From Arion vulgaris (Eukaryota > Mollusca > Gastropoda > Stylommatophora > Arionidae): DNA of 64,000 nt. The notes below the pieces were generated by a model. That model was not told where the DNA came from, did not search any database, and saw only the letters and a list, made by a program, of their open reading frames with translations. The DNA lies in NCBI GenBank assembly GCA_020796225.1, contig CM036758.1:71460366-71524365 (forward strand), read 5' to 3'. The translations under genes were made by a program, and so were the position numbers. Shown here one piece after another: positions 21,706 through 30,914 of this stretch (the stretch's first letter is position 1; each line of letters opens with the position of its first letter).

Positions 21706-21830
21706 TCATTCCCATAAACAAGCACCATTGAATATCCAGGCTAGTCTGGATATCACACATCCAAAAACCGACGTTGTTGTAGGTGCACTGCCATAATCGC
21801 CAGTTATAGCAGATACACTTGATACAGTCT
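21706..21830 (-). CDS. Candidate Cys-rich exon of the same gene
   Basis: After an AG acceptor (ggaag at 21831-21835) the minus strand reads RDCIKCICYNWRLWQ, then CTYNNVGFWMCDIQTSLDIQ and WCLF. The first base completes the AG left by the strong donor at 22220, giving CTFFC-R-DCIKC in frame. The cysteine density and phase fit an exon of the secreted protein gene. The polypyrimidine tract is weak, and no donor joining it to 20431 could be settled (AAC/gtcggt would fit phase 0). The right boundary is therefore the SINE edge, not a splice site. Tentative. Confidence 0.35.
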
Positions 21831-22219
21831 CTTCCAGTGATAATTATTATTATAATATGGGTGTCTAGAACTTGCAATGCCAAGCGTTGGCGATCAACTC
21901 GGTTGTTGCCGGTAATTGATACACGTATTGTTGATAAATTATGTTTAAAAAATGTGTGCAGCAGTAATGTCCACTCTGTATTATTTATCAAATATTACTG
22001 AATTGCTTTAAATAAATAAATACAAAGAACAAACGTGGAACAAGTAAACCATTCTAAAAAATATAGGAAATGTATTTCGCGCACTGATGCAGTTTGAAGA
22101 CAGGTTATGTGGCATGAATTAGAACTATACTAAAATATATAGTTGTTTGTAGTAAAGAATTTTAATGACTAATAACGTAAAAATGTATTGTATGAAGACA
22201 GAAAATATTTGAAATTCAC

Positions 22220-22434
22220 CTACAGAAAAATGTACAGTTGTGACGTTCCGTCTCATACATAGGTTTTTCATCGTATGTCACTGCACCTTCCTCGGAGACC
22301 TCCTCGTTGACAGATATTTTGTCGACATCCTCATCTTCAGCCCCTACCGCTAACCTTAATAAGAATACACTTATAATAATTATGAACACTGATCTGGATC
22401 CGCAATAACGAAGCAAACCGTACTGTATATTCAT
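22220..22434 (-). CDS. Putative first coding exon, signal peptide
   Basis: From ATG at 22432-22434 the minus strand encodes MNIQYGLLRYCGSRS, a hydrophobic core (VFIIIISVFLLRLAVG), then an acidic stretch (AEDEDVDKISVNEEVSEEG) and ERHNCTFFC. This is a typical secretory signal peptide followed by a mature N-terminus. The donor TGTAG/gtgaat ends the exon at 22220 (phase 2); an alternative donor T/gtaggt would end it at 22224. It lies 1.8 kb upstream of the core exon on the same strand, so it is the best candidate for the start of the folate-receptor-like gene. The direct link is inferred. Confidence 0.55.
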
Positions 22435-22589
22435 CTTTCTGGAAACACTTTTGATGGCCAAGCAGTCGATTATGCTGATGATCTTGACACGGAAGTACTT
22501 AGTTGGTGTTTTCTTTGGATACTCGCCGAGTATTTTATCTCTGTCACACAAGAGTACACATCATCATCAAGTGCTAATGCCAGCATAAA

Positions 22590-23115
22590 TAATAATTCCT
22601 CTCGTACCGTTATACGTTACATAGGGCCTGCAAGTAATTTCTCCATACCGCTCTATCCTGGGCAACTCGCTCAATTCTCCTCCATGGAACTGAGACCGAT
22701 ATTTCCTGCCTCTCTCAGCAAATTTCGCTTCAGGGTCTCCTTAGGTCGACCTCTCTTTCTTGAACCCTTTGCATCCCACTTCAATGCCTGCTTTGATATT
22801 CGTTGATCATTTCTCCTCAAGGTGTGTCCAACATATCTCCATCTTCTCTTTCTTATAACAGTTGTCACTAGTGGTTGACCAGACATGTCTCTGATTTCAT
22901 CACTTCTCCTGAATTCGTTCCATTTTATATTCATTATTTTTCGCAGACATCTATTTTCAAATGCATTCAACTTGCTTTCTATATCTTTAGTCATTTTCCA
23001 ACTCTCGCTGGCATATGTTAGGATTGATACAACATTTGAATTGAAAATTCGTAATTTAGTTTTAATACTATATAACTTGCAGTTCCATATTTTATTTACA
23101 CTTTTAAAAGCTGAT
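22590..23115 (-). pseudogene. LINE 3' end (family W, ATT tail)
   Basis: The minus strand reads LRIFNSNVV, MTKDIESKLNAFENRCLRKI, DMSGQPLVTTVIRKRRWRYV, GHTLRRNDQ and KGSRKRGRPKETLKRNLLRE. This is the RT thumb and C-terminal region of a LINE. The tail is an aataataat run near 22590. A near-identical copy lies at 57095-57605 and a decayed one at 46195-46690. The frame is open for 107 residues but 5'-truncated. Confidence 0.85.
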
Positions 23116-23514
23116 GTTGCTTTGCCAATTCGTATTATAATTTCTTTTTAACATTTCCTGTGCAATCAAAATTGCTACCCAAATAGGTGAACTGCTCTGT
23201 TATTTTTATCATATTAGATTCCAGTGTGATATCTGCATTACTTGCTATATGTGTCTTCATTATATTTGTTTTTCATAGCTTATCTGCAGTCCAACTTTTG
23301 GCCAGCATGCCGTAAGCTTTTGTTCTTCCTCAACGCTTGTCTCTTGTTCTAGCTATTTCTAGCTGTTTTCACGCCACCCCACGAGGTTAAGCAGGCTAGA
23401 ATATGTTACTTATATCGACCGCTATCTCTCCACTCTTGTATCTTGCCAGTTGACAAATTTTATTTTAGTTTTACTCTTCTCAAAACATGTCCACAGAATG
23501 TTCATTGTTTCTTT

Positions 23515-23765
23515 CTGCTTCTTCTTCTTCTCTTCCACCATTTACTCCTTTATATAAGTGTTGGGGGGCGGGGTGGATCTTGTGTGTGCTTGTTTTAAGG
23601 CACTTTGCAAGCTGATATTCATTTTCGTAAGACTGTTCTTTATGCCGTTGATCCATCGTTTGCGTGGTCTTCCTCTTGCTGTGTACTCATTATACTTTTT
23701 CTGTGTGGCTCTCTGTGGTAGTCGATACCAGGGCATTCTTGTCAGGTGTCCAAACTTTCTGATTA
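23515..23765 (-). pseudogene. LINE 3' end (family X)
   Basis: The minus strand reads MPWYRLPQRATQKKYNEYTA and RGRPRKRWINGIKNSLTKMN. Tail gaagaagaag corresponds to cttcttcttcttct at 23519. Confidence 0.8.
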
Positions 23766-24082
23766 AAGGGTATAAAGGCGAAAGATTGACTTAACTGGAC
23801 AGGGTTTTACCACATATAACTCGGTCCTTCCTCGTAGAAATGGCATGTCACCTACGCATTGAGTATTGTGCAAAGCACTAACTCAGTAGCGCCGACAACA
23901 ATCATGGGATCTCTGAAAGCAATGCCCTCCTGAGCAACGACGCGGTTTTGATGCATTTCCTACGCTATATGTTCTCGTCTACTTTCTTGAGAACATTATC
24001 ATTTGTCATCTTTTACAAGAACAACAACAGAGAAAAGAAATTTGAAAAAGATGTTTTGTGTAATTTGGTTAATTCGCATGTA

Positions 24083-24170
24083 CAGTGGCGACTCGTAATA
24101 ATTTTTGTTGGTGAGACCAGACACAAATTTTCTGAAAAATCATGCTTTTTTTTTTTTAGGTTATATTTTA
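24083..24170 (-). mobile_element. Truncated hAT-like MITE
   Basis: Begins with the terminal repeat cagtggcgactcg and continues into the MITE sequence (gtgagaccagacacaaattt). The other terminus is missing. Related to the four intact copies. Confidence 0.75.
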
Positions 24171-24744
24171 GTATATGCTATTATTTGTCTAGTTTTTAAT
24201 AGCTAACGTTTAGTTCAATAACACCGTTTAATCATGACCGATTCTACAATAGAAAAGGTTTAGTTGTGCACTGGCGTATCCACGCAAGAGTTTCACTACT
24301 GAATGAATGAAAATCACATAGTTGTCTGCTAAATAACCAGTCGAGATAGAGGTTAGAGGTTGCAATGTTAAGAGATGCTCTAAACAGACCTTCATATTTT
24401 TCCTTCATCAGCTGATGGTCTGATATTGTATCCAATGTCTCTATACGGGTGGGTTTCATGTTCCGGAGATTATACATGTAACTTGATTTTGTGTTCTACT
24501 AATTTAAAAAAAAAATTATTAGATTAAACTGTGTTTTTAAATGCTGTAGCACACACAGGCTGTGATTCCATTCTCAACTACTCAACCATGAGATCGAGTT
24601 CCTAGTCCTATCGGAGACGAACGATAAAACATGTCCCGTGTTCAATTTCAGCACGTAAAAAAACCAGTGGCAGTTCAAAATCGAGAAGAGCAGGCTGGAA
24701 AACCGCTGTCCGGGAAAAATTCATTAAAAAGTTTAAAAATAAAA

Positions 24745-24892
24745 CTTCCTACAAAAACATCTTCAATATCTTCAAAATTTCATCGATGACTCTCACTGGT
24801 CCTAAGGAGTTCGTGTACTGCAGCTGAGATCTTCCTGTGTAAGAAAGAGATCGGTACACACATGGTTACTCACCGAAGTGCAGTGATGATGG

Positions 24893-24930
<38 letters not shown>

Positions 24931-24935
24931 CTCCA
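24745..24935 (+). repeat. Interspersed repeat with AATC tail
   Basis: Similar to 58100-58262 in order of blocks (catcttcaatatcttc, gagatcttcctgtgtaag, gatggtccaatcaatcaatc). It ends in an (aatc)n run. Probably a SINE-like element with an AATC microsatellite tail. Confidence 0.6.
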
Positions 24936-25343
24936 CTACTGGTATGACTATTCTTGTATATATTCTGCTCAAAATGTAAATGCTTACATCCCAGTTTGTG
25001 TCTTTCAGCATTTCCCTTATTTCCATTTGGTTTCCAACTATTTTCGTAACCCTATCTATTTGTTTTGTTCATGCTAATCTGGCCATTCATTGTAATGTCC
25101 ACTTATGCTTGGTTGTTTTATAATGAGAGTATGTGGTCTTTTATTTTTAGTTTCATTGTCTGTATCTTGTTGGATATGTTGAAGTATATGTATTTGATTT
25201 TTTTCCCATTGATGTTCAGCAACGATGTCTTTGCCAAATTGTCTAATTTTGTAAGTATAATTTTTCATTCTGGAGTTTGCAAATGTTATGGACTCTTCCC
25301 TTGCCATCAGTGCCAGGACATCTGCTTACATTACGGAGTGTTA

Positions 25344-25589
25344 AAGTTAATTGCGTATCCTTTACAGGACTTTGCGAATCAACCCCAGCTTTTTAACGAT
25401 GTTTGTGATTTTTCTAGGCATTATTACCATTCAGTAGTTTGCCATTGCTTTCTGAACGGGTGGTACCATCGCCCTTTTGTAAAAATACACGCGAAAAAAT
25501 TTGCAACCAAACTGTCCACAGCGTGATTTGAACTCAGAACGTCGGGGTTAGCAGACCGAGTCACTGTCCCCTAAGCCACAGACGCCACC
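25344..25589 (-). mobile_element. SINE-B (head 1, tail II) with 13-bp TSD
   Basis: Head 1 at the right (gttagcagaccgagtcactg), core tgccattgctttctgaacgg, tail II (gactttgcgaatcaacccca). Perfect target duplication ttacggagtgtta at 25331-25343 and 25590-25602. Confidence 0.93.
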
Positions 25590-25602
25590 TTACGGAGTGT
25601 TA

Positions 25603-25920
25603 CAGAGAGCAATGTTGCTCCGATACAGTGGATACAAAGCAAAAGGCCGGCCATGCAAAAGTGGACCTCAGAGATAACAGAGGCGACGAAAGACACTATT
25701 TATGAAGCACACAAAAAAGCCCGTGCTAGAAAACTCTTCTTACCCTGGAGCTGTGAGGCAAATTAGGATTGGAGAGGAGAAGGAAAGACAAGGTGCATAG
25801 AGAGGCTCGCTCCAGGTGTCTCCTTTTCAACCTGATGCTGAAAGGCAAACATGATTAGAGAATAGAAAGACCATTGGAAAGCTGTCCTCCACAATATCTT
25901 GACTATAAAACACAAAACAG
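25603..25920 (+). pseudogene. LINE C-terminal fragment (family V)
   Basis: Decayed plus-strand LINE end with gaggctcgctccaggtgtct, shared with 62310-62540 (inverted there). Confidence 0.5.
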
Positions 25921-26079
25921 TCTTGCCTGTTTGTATGTAGCAGAAAACATTCTGTGTGTTCAGCTCTACGATATGGAAAATTGTTCAGCTTATTCATGCT
26001 GAAATTTCAAGATCAATGTGACTATTTTGAGCTCGTAACATGGTTTCCTTCCAGACTTATTATTTATTTAAGTTAGAAA

Positions 26080-26545
26080 CCAGATTGAAGAGCGTCTGGC
26101 AGAATGATTAGAGCGCGGCTCCCATGCAGGAGACCCGTGTTCAATCCACGGTAAAGTCAATGATTTTTTATGTTGTGGGCATATAAGAAAAGTCCTAACT
26201 CGAACAGCTTTGAGGCGACTGCACTAGTCATGCGGCCATTAAATTCTGCAGGGCCCGCGTGCCCAGCGTGTTCGTAGCGCGTTGGACTACGGGTGACTAG
26301 TCCTCTGTAAGTGCGGGTTCAACTCCGCGGGTTGCCAGAAAAGCTACAGGTTCCCAAGATTTACGGTGTTCGTGGCACCCAGCCGAAGGGCTACGATGTC
26401 CATGGCACCGAGCCGAAGAGCTTTCAGCTCAAGTGCTTCTGGATCGAAAAAAAAATTTCTTCAGGCTCTCGTTCCACCTGTCCTACACCACGCTAAAAAA
26501 GAGATACTACAGACAGTAGCGAGTTTCTTTTGTAAGAGACCACAT
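26080..26545 (+). mobile_element. SINE-D interrupted by SINE-A
   Basis: tRNA-like head (cgtctggcagaatgattaga, ctcccatgcaggagacccg, B-box gtgttcaatccac) and body as in 7275-7480. SINE-A (26253-26456) splits it between attaaattc and aggctctcgttccacctg. Confidence 0.8.
26253..26456 (+). mobile_element. SINE-A nested in SINE-D
   Basis: Box A (tgttcgtagcgcgttggac), box B (gcgggttcaactccgcg), the AGCCGAAG-rich body and a poly(A) tail. Target duplication ttctgcagg / ttcttcagg (one mismatch) at 26244-26252 and 26457-26465. Confidence 0.88.
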
Positions 26546-26774
26546 TAAGGTAATTTGATGCATACAGTCAAAGAGGATAATGATAATTAATGAAAACAAT
26601 AATGCAAATTAGGTGGATATGGTCGAAGGGAGATAATAATGAAAACAAATCAGATAAAACAGTAGTAAATTTTAATCAGATTAGGTAATGAACAGTAGCA
26701 GACATTGAACCCGTTTGAAATGGTGATAAGAGTCCGGCACATTAACCACTGCGCAACGTTAATAAATATTATAT

Positions 26775-26960
26775 TCGTCTCACGTTGACGAAGACGAAGA
26801 AAACGTGGAAGACCTAAGACCACTCTACGAAGAACAATCCTTCAAGAAAGTAAACTATTTTGATGTAAAACCATACAAGATGTCCAATTGCTAGCAACGA
26901 AGCGCATCACATGGAGATCTAAAACCTTTGTCCTATGTGCCTCCTTTTTTCACGAAAGCA
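26775..26960 (+). pseudogene. LINE C-terminal fragment
   Basis: The plus strand reads a GRPKTTLRRTILQES-like stretch and ATKRITWRSKTFVLCA, the WR..LCA motif at the extreme C-terminus of such ORFs. Decayed. Confidence 0.5.
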
Positions 26961-26987
26961 ACAAACTAACTAATTCTGAGATGGAAG

Positions 26988-27153
26988 CAGTGACGGTTCG
27001 TCATTGAGGGCTAGTGCAGCTGGGCCCCACAAAAAATAATGTGTAAGGTATATTTATTATTTAATAAATGAAAATAAAACCAACCCAAAACCATGATTTT
27101 CCCGAAAATTTGTATCTGGTCCCACCAACAAAAAGGATCACGAGCCGCCACTG
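26988..27153 (+). mobile_element. hAT-like MITE with 8-bp TSD
   Basis: 166 bp, ends cagtgacggttcgt and acgagccgccactg. Perfect 8-bp duplication gatggaag at 26980-26987 and 27154-27161. It contains AATAAA on the minus strand at 27053-27058, about 290 nt downstream of the chitin-binding gene stop. Confidence 0.92.
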
Positions 27154-27346
27154 GATGGAAGCAATAATTTTAAAAATTGTTTAAAATATCCAGTTGAAAA
27201 TTGGACTTTCGAAGTTACTGAATAAATCGGAAGCTTAGTTACAGATAATAGTTAAATACTGCTGTGCTTGCTGAAACCTTTAACTAGCTGAACTATACTG
27301 AGCACACATAGGGGACGCTTCTAATCTAATCATTTTCAAGTTTGTT

Positions 27347-27670
27347 CTAATCCTCCTCACATTGTTGGCTTATTTCGTTAAATGCTAGTCCATGACTACA
27401 GAACAACACTTCAACAGCAACATAGCATCTGTAATATATTTTTGCTGTTTCCTGCGTTCTGTACAGTCCTGGCTCCTTCCCTTTACAACTTGGAGCCAAA
27501 CCGAAGCCCGTTTCTCGTGGAACTTCAAATATAGAAACACATGTTTTCCTTTCTGGGGAGAAAAAGCCAGTCATGTTTGTTGGTTTGTGAATCCCACATT
27601 GGAGACTTTCAATCAGTCTGTCAGTATCACACTTGATGTACCAAGGAGTCCAATGTCGTTTAGGATATGG
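27347..27670 (-). CDS. Chitin-binding protein, terminal exon 4
   Basis: Exon 4 of a four-exon gene: complement of 33357-33621, 29608-29772, 28400-28491 and 27347-27670; 846 nt, 281 residues. Acceptor ttactttcag then CCATATCC, phase 0; stop TAG at 27347-27349. It encodes residues 175-281: PYPKRHWTPWYIKCDTD, SPERKTCVSIFEVPRETGFG, APSCKGKEPGLYR, and a final CBM14-like half (YYRCYVAVEVLFCSHGLAFN). The two cysteine clusters look like degenerate peritrophin-type chitin-binding modules. Likely an extracellular matrix, shell or gut-lining protein. A close paralogue of this exon lies at 50642-50971. Confidence 0.85.
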   Translation of the reverse strand, partial: PYPKRHWTPWYIKCDTDRLIESLQCGIHKPTNMTGFFSPERKTCVSIFEVPRETGFGLAPSCKGKEPGLYRTQETAKIYYRCYVAVEVLFCSHGLAFNEISQQCEED

Positions 27671-27925
27671 CTGAAAGTAAACACATCTGGAATTATGATC
27701 ATGTGATAAGTAGGTATTATATGCAAATAATGGAAGTGCACAATAAAAGCGAAAAAGAAAATCTATATCTCAATGTGGCAAAAACAAAAATAATGACAAT
27801 AGATAAAACAAAATGACAACATATAATTTTATCAGATAGATATGAGGCTGTTTTTCATAAGAAATAGCTGTTTCATGTTTTAAAAAAAAATTATAAAGCA
27901 AAAGCTGTAACAACTTGACTACATA

Positions 27926-28150
27926 AATTCTGAAGTTCTAACAACTAGACTTCGCCAGCGCTAGAGTTCTAACAACTAGACTTCGTCAGCTCTAGAGTTC
28001 TATCAACTGGACTTTGCTAGCTCTAGAGTTCTAACAATTGGACTTCGCCAGCTCTAGAATTCTAACAACTGGACTTCGCCAGCTCTAGAGTTCTGACAAC
28101 CTGACTACGCCAGGTCTGCAGCTCTAACAACTTGACTACGTCGGCTTTGA
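27926..28150. repeat. 31-bp minisatellite, about 7 copies
   Basis: The unit is agttctaacaactggacttc plus gccagctctag. It lies in intron 3 of the chitin-binding gene. Copies diverge by a few bases each. Confidence 0.9.
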
Positions 28151-28277
28151 CTACAAACATGAAGCTTTACGACGTCCATTGTGTGCCGTTAGTCAAAGAC
28201 AAATTCGCGTATAATATTGCATTCTCCAATATACCACGCTCTATGAAAACTAGTGTTTTTGTTACTGTACATATACT

Positions 28278-28356
28278 CACATACACCGTACACACACACA
28301 CTGCACACACACACATATATACACCGTACACACACACACACACACTACACACGTAA
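28278..28356. repeat. (AC)n-rich microsatellite
   Basis: Imperfect acacacac/catatac run in intron 3 of the chitin-binding gene, 50 bp downstream of the exon 3 donor on the minus strand. Confidence 0.85.
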
Positions 28357-28399
28357 ACATACACGCTGCTTAACAGAAGGAACTAGCACTGAACCTTAC

Positions 28400-28491
28400 A
28401 TTAGGCCCATCCTGTTTCCCAACACATGAGGGCAAGCGACTTAGACACGGTTCACATTGGAAACCTCCACACATGTTATCCTTATAATCAC
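28400..28491 (-). CDS. Chitin-binding protein, exon 3
   Basis: A 92-bp exon: acceptor ttcatttgaag then GTGATTAT, donor CCTAAT then gtaagg. GT joins the T of exon 2 to make Cys144; 30 codons follow (DYKDNMCGGFQCEPCLSRL, PSCVGKQDGPN) and it ends in phase 0, matching exon 4. The C-x4-C-x2-C-x6-C spacing followed by a GxxDGPN turn is typical of the start of a chitin-binding type-2-like module completed by exon 4. Too short to stand out as an open frame; found by phase and cysteine pattern. Confidence 0.82.
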
Positions 28492-28511
28492 CTTCAAATG
28501 AAAAATATAAC

Positions 28512-29597
28512 ATTTATAGAGCAACATGAGTTATAGAATGGAACATTAGAAGTACATATATAGTTATGGAATGGAACATTAGAAGTACAGATATAGTTAT
28601 AGAATAGAACATTAGAAGTACAGATAGAGTTATAGAATGGAACATTAGAAGTACAGATAGAGTTATAGAATGGAACATTAGAAGTACAGATAGAGTTATA
28701 GAATGGAACATTAGAAGTACAGATATAGTTATAGAATAGAACATTAGAAGTACAGATATAGTTATAGAATGGAACATTAGAAGTACAGATAGAGTTATAG
28801 AATGGAACATTAGAAGTACAGATAGAGTTATAGAATAGAACATTAGAACAACAGATAGAGTTATAGAGTGGAACATTAGAAGTACAGATAGAGTTATAGA
28901 GTGGAACATTAGAACAACAGATAGAGTTATAGAATAGAACATTAGAAGTACAGATAGAGTTATAGAATGGAACATTAGAAGTACAGATAGAGTTATAGAA
29001 TGGAACATTAGAAGTACATATATAGTTATGGAATGGAACATTGGAAGTACAGATAGAGTTATAGAATAGAACATTAGAAGTACAGATAGAGTTATAGAAT
29101 GGAACATTAGAAGTACAGATAGAGTTATAGAATGGAACATTAGAAGTACATATATAGTTATGGAATGGAACATTGGAAGTACAGATAGAGTTATAGAATG
29201 GAACATTAGAAGTACAGATAGAGTTATAGAATGGAACATTAGAAGTACATATATAGTTATGGAATGGAACATTGGAAGTACAGATAGAGTTATAGAATGG
29301 AACATTAGAAGTACAGATAGAGTTATAGAATGGAACATTAGAAGTACATATATAGTTATGGAATGGAACATTAGAAGTACATATATAGTTATAGAATGGA
29401 ACATTAGAAGTACAGATAGAGTTATAGAATGGAACATTAGAAGTACAGATAGAGTTATAGAATAGAACATTAGAACAACAGATAGAGTTATAGAGTGGAA
29501 CATTAGAACAACAGATAGAGTTATAGAGTGGAACATTAGAACAACAGATAGAGTTATAGAATAGAACATTAGAAGTACAGATAGAGTTATAGAATGT
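28512..29597. repeat. 33-bp minisatellite, about 33 copies
   Basis: The unit is tagagttatagaatggaaca plus ttagaagtacaga, with higher-order alternation of variants (gaacaacag, tacatatatag, gaatagaac). Both strands stay open for long stretches (the minus frame through 421 codons) because 33 is divisible by three. The array fills intron 2 up to within about 5-10 bp of the exon 2 donor (29602-29607). Confidence 0.97.
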
Positions 29598-29607
29598 AAA
29601 GACTTAC

Positions 29608-29772
29608 ACGCGTCCTTGGCAGCTGTTCTATCTAACCCACATTTGGCTACTTTGAAGTCCCTGCACTTCCGTTCCTCTACATCAAACAGCTGTGGGTAGG
29701 GACACTCCATCTCGAACGGAGCAAAGAAGCTTGGGGAAGGTCGAGGTTTTATGTCAGAACAGTTAAAGTACC
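29608..29772 (-). CDS. Chitin-binding protein, exon 2
   Basis: A 165-bp exon. Acceptor atcgtgtcag then GGTACTTT: GG completes Arg89 with the C of exon 1. Donor GACGCGT then gtaagt, phase 1. It encodes YFNCSDIKPRPSPSFFAP, FEMECPYPQLFDVEERKCRD and FKVAKCGLDRTAAKDA. The Y-x-x-C...C-x-x-x-x-FD-x(6)-C pattern is the second half of a CBM14/peritrophin-A module. Reading on past the donor enters the minisatellite, so any apparent 421-residue frame here is an artefact. Confidence 0.85.
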
Positions 29773-29944
29773 CTGACACGATTTCAGTGAGGAATTAAAG
29801 ATGCAATGCCATTGGAGCACTCTCGTTGTGCATTTTCACCTGTAGAAATTAAAAGATTGTTTTGAGCATGTTACTTTTTTTAAAATCAAATAGCTTGTCC
29901 TGAGCAGAACTTTGCCACCCCAACAGTCCTCCGGAATTTATCTC

Positions 29945-30460
29945 TCTCATAGGCCAGATGTCCCGCCTCTGCAGCCGTCATGTTCAAACCATCAGTTACA
30001 TCCTGAATCCATCTTCTCCGTGGTCTTCCTCTTCTATTCTTTGCTGGTATGCCTCCTTCCATGATGGTCTTCTCCAGCCCTTCATGTCTTTTATGTGTCC
30101 AAAATTTCTCAATTTTCTCTTTCTTGTTTGTAGCATCAGCCAGTTTTCTGTGATTTTTATGTTCTTTCTGAATATATCTATTTGTTCTTTTCTCTGTCCA
30201 AGATATACGAAGAACTCTTCTGTAACACTTATATTCAAAAGCACATATATGTTTTCCACTGCTCTATTAAACGTCCATGCTTCACATCCATACGGTACCA
30301 CTAGGAATATGCATGCTCTTAATATTCTGATCTTTGTTTTTCTATCAGTTCCGTTCCATACTTTTTTAGTTGTTTAATTTTTTAAAGCCATGTTTGTTCT
30401 TCTTTTAATTTCCTTCATCCTATTTCCTTCTGTTGTTACTACCCGATATTTAAACACGGC
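29945..30460 (-). pseudogene. LINE C-terminal fragment
   Basis: The minus strand reads MVPYGCEAWTFNRAVEN (the YGCEAWT motif), KRKLRNFGHIKDMKG and a RRRWIQDV-like end. 5'-truncated and frameshifted. Confidence 0.7.
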
Positions 30461-30524
30461 CATTTTCTAAGTCTTATCATTTTGATTTACATGCACAAGT
30501 TACATACATACATATGTATTTCGT

Positions 30525-30765
30525 TTCGTATAGTTGAGAATCGTCGTACTGTTGAGGGGTAGACAAAGTGAGCTGCGCGAAAAGACAGAACACACAACAC
30601 CCACATTTTCAACCTTGATCGTGTATGTCTCAACTGTGGTAGAGCATTGTATTTCAGGATTTAACTCTATGGTCATCTCCGCACACACCAGAATGGTGCA
30701 ACAACACACGTCTAAGGAAGTTGTCATCATTGCTTGCGATGAGCCGTTATTAATATATGTATAAA
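30525..30765 (+). pseudogene. LINE 3' end (family S)
   Basis: The plus strand matches the copy at 51035-51345: REKTEHTTPTF, then a degenerate zinc-finger-like end whose cysteines and histidines are partly lost. Confidence 0.65.
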
Positions 30766-30914
30766 TACAGAGTAATATACAATCATTCAAATATACAGAT
30801 ATATAAAAATGTATATCTAGAACGACAGATAAACGGTAGTTACACATACTGATTGTGAGACGAAATACTGGAAAGAATAGAACGTTCGCATTTTGAATTT
30901 TAAAAAATAATTAG

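Noticed and set aside
21706..21830. Invertebrate-type lysozyme exon
   Set aside because: Only CIKCIC matches. The rest lacks the expected glycine and cysteine spacing, so no lysozyme call is made.
25065..25526. 153-codon hydrophobic plus-strand frame
   Set aside because: Its second half lies within an inverted SINE-B with a perfect duplication, and the first half has no motif.
26253..26456. tRNA gene
   Set aside because: A and B boxes are present, but the sequence continues into a SINE body and poly(A) tail with a target duplication. The same holds for all other tRNA-like heads here.
28514..29779. 421-codon minus-strand open frame
   Set aside because: Only the last 54 codons are exon 2 of the chitin-binding gene. 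The rest is the 33-bp minisatellite read past a gtaagt donor.
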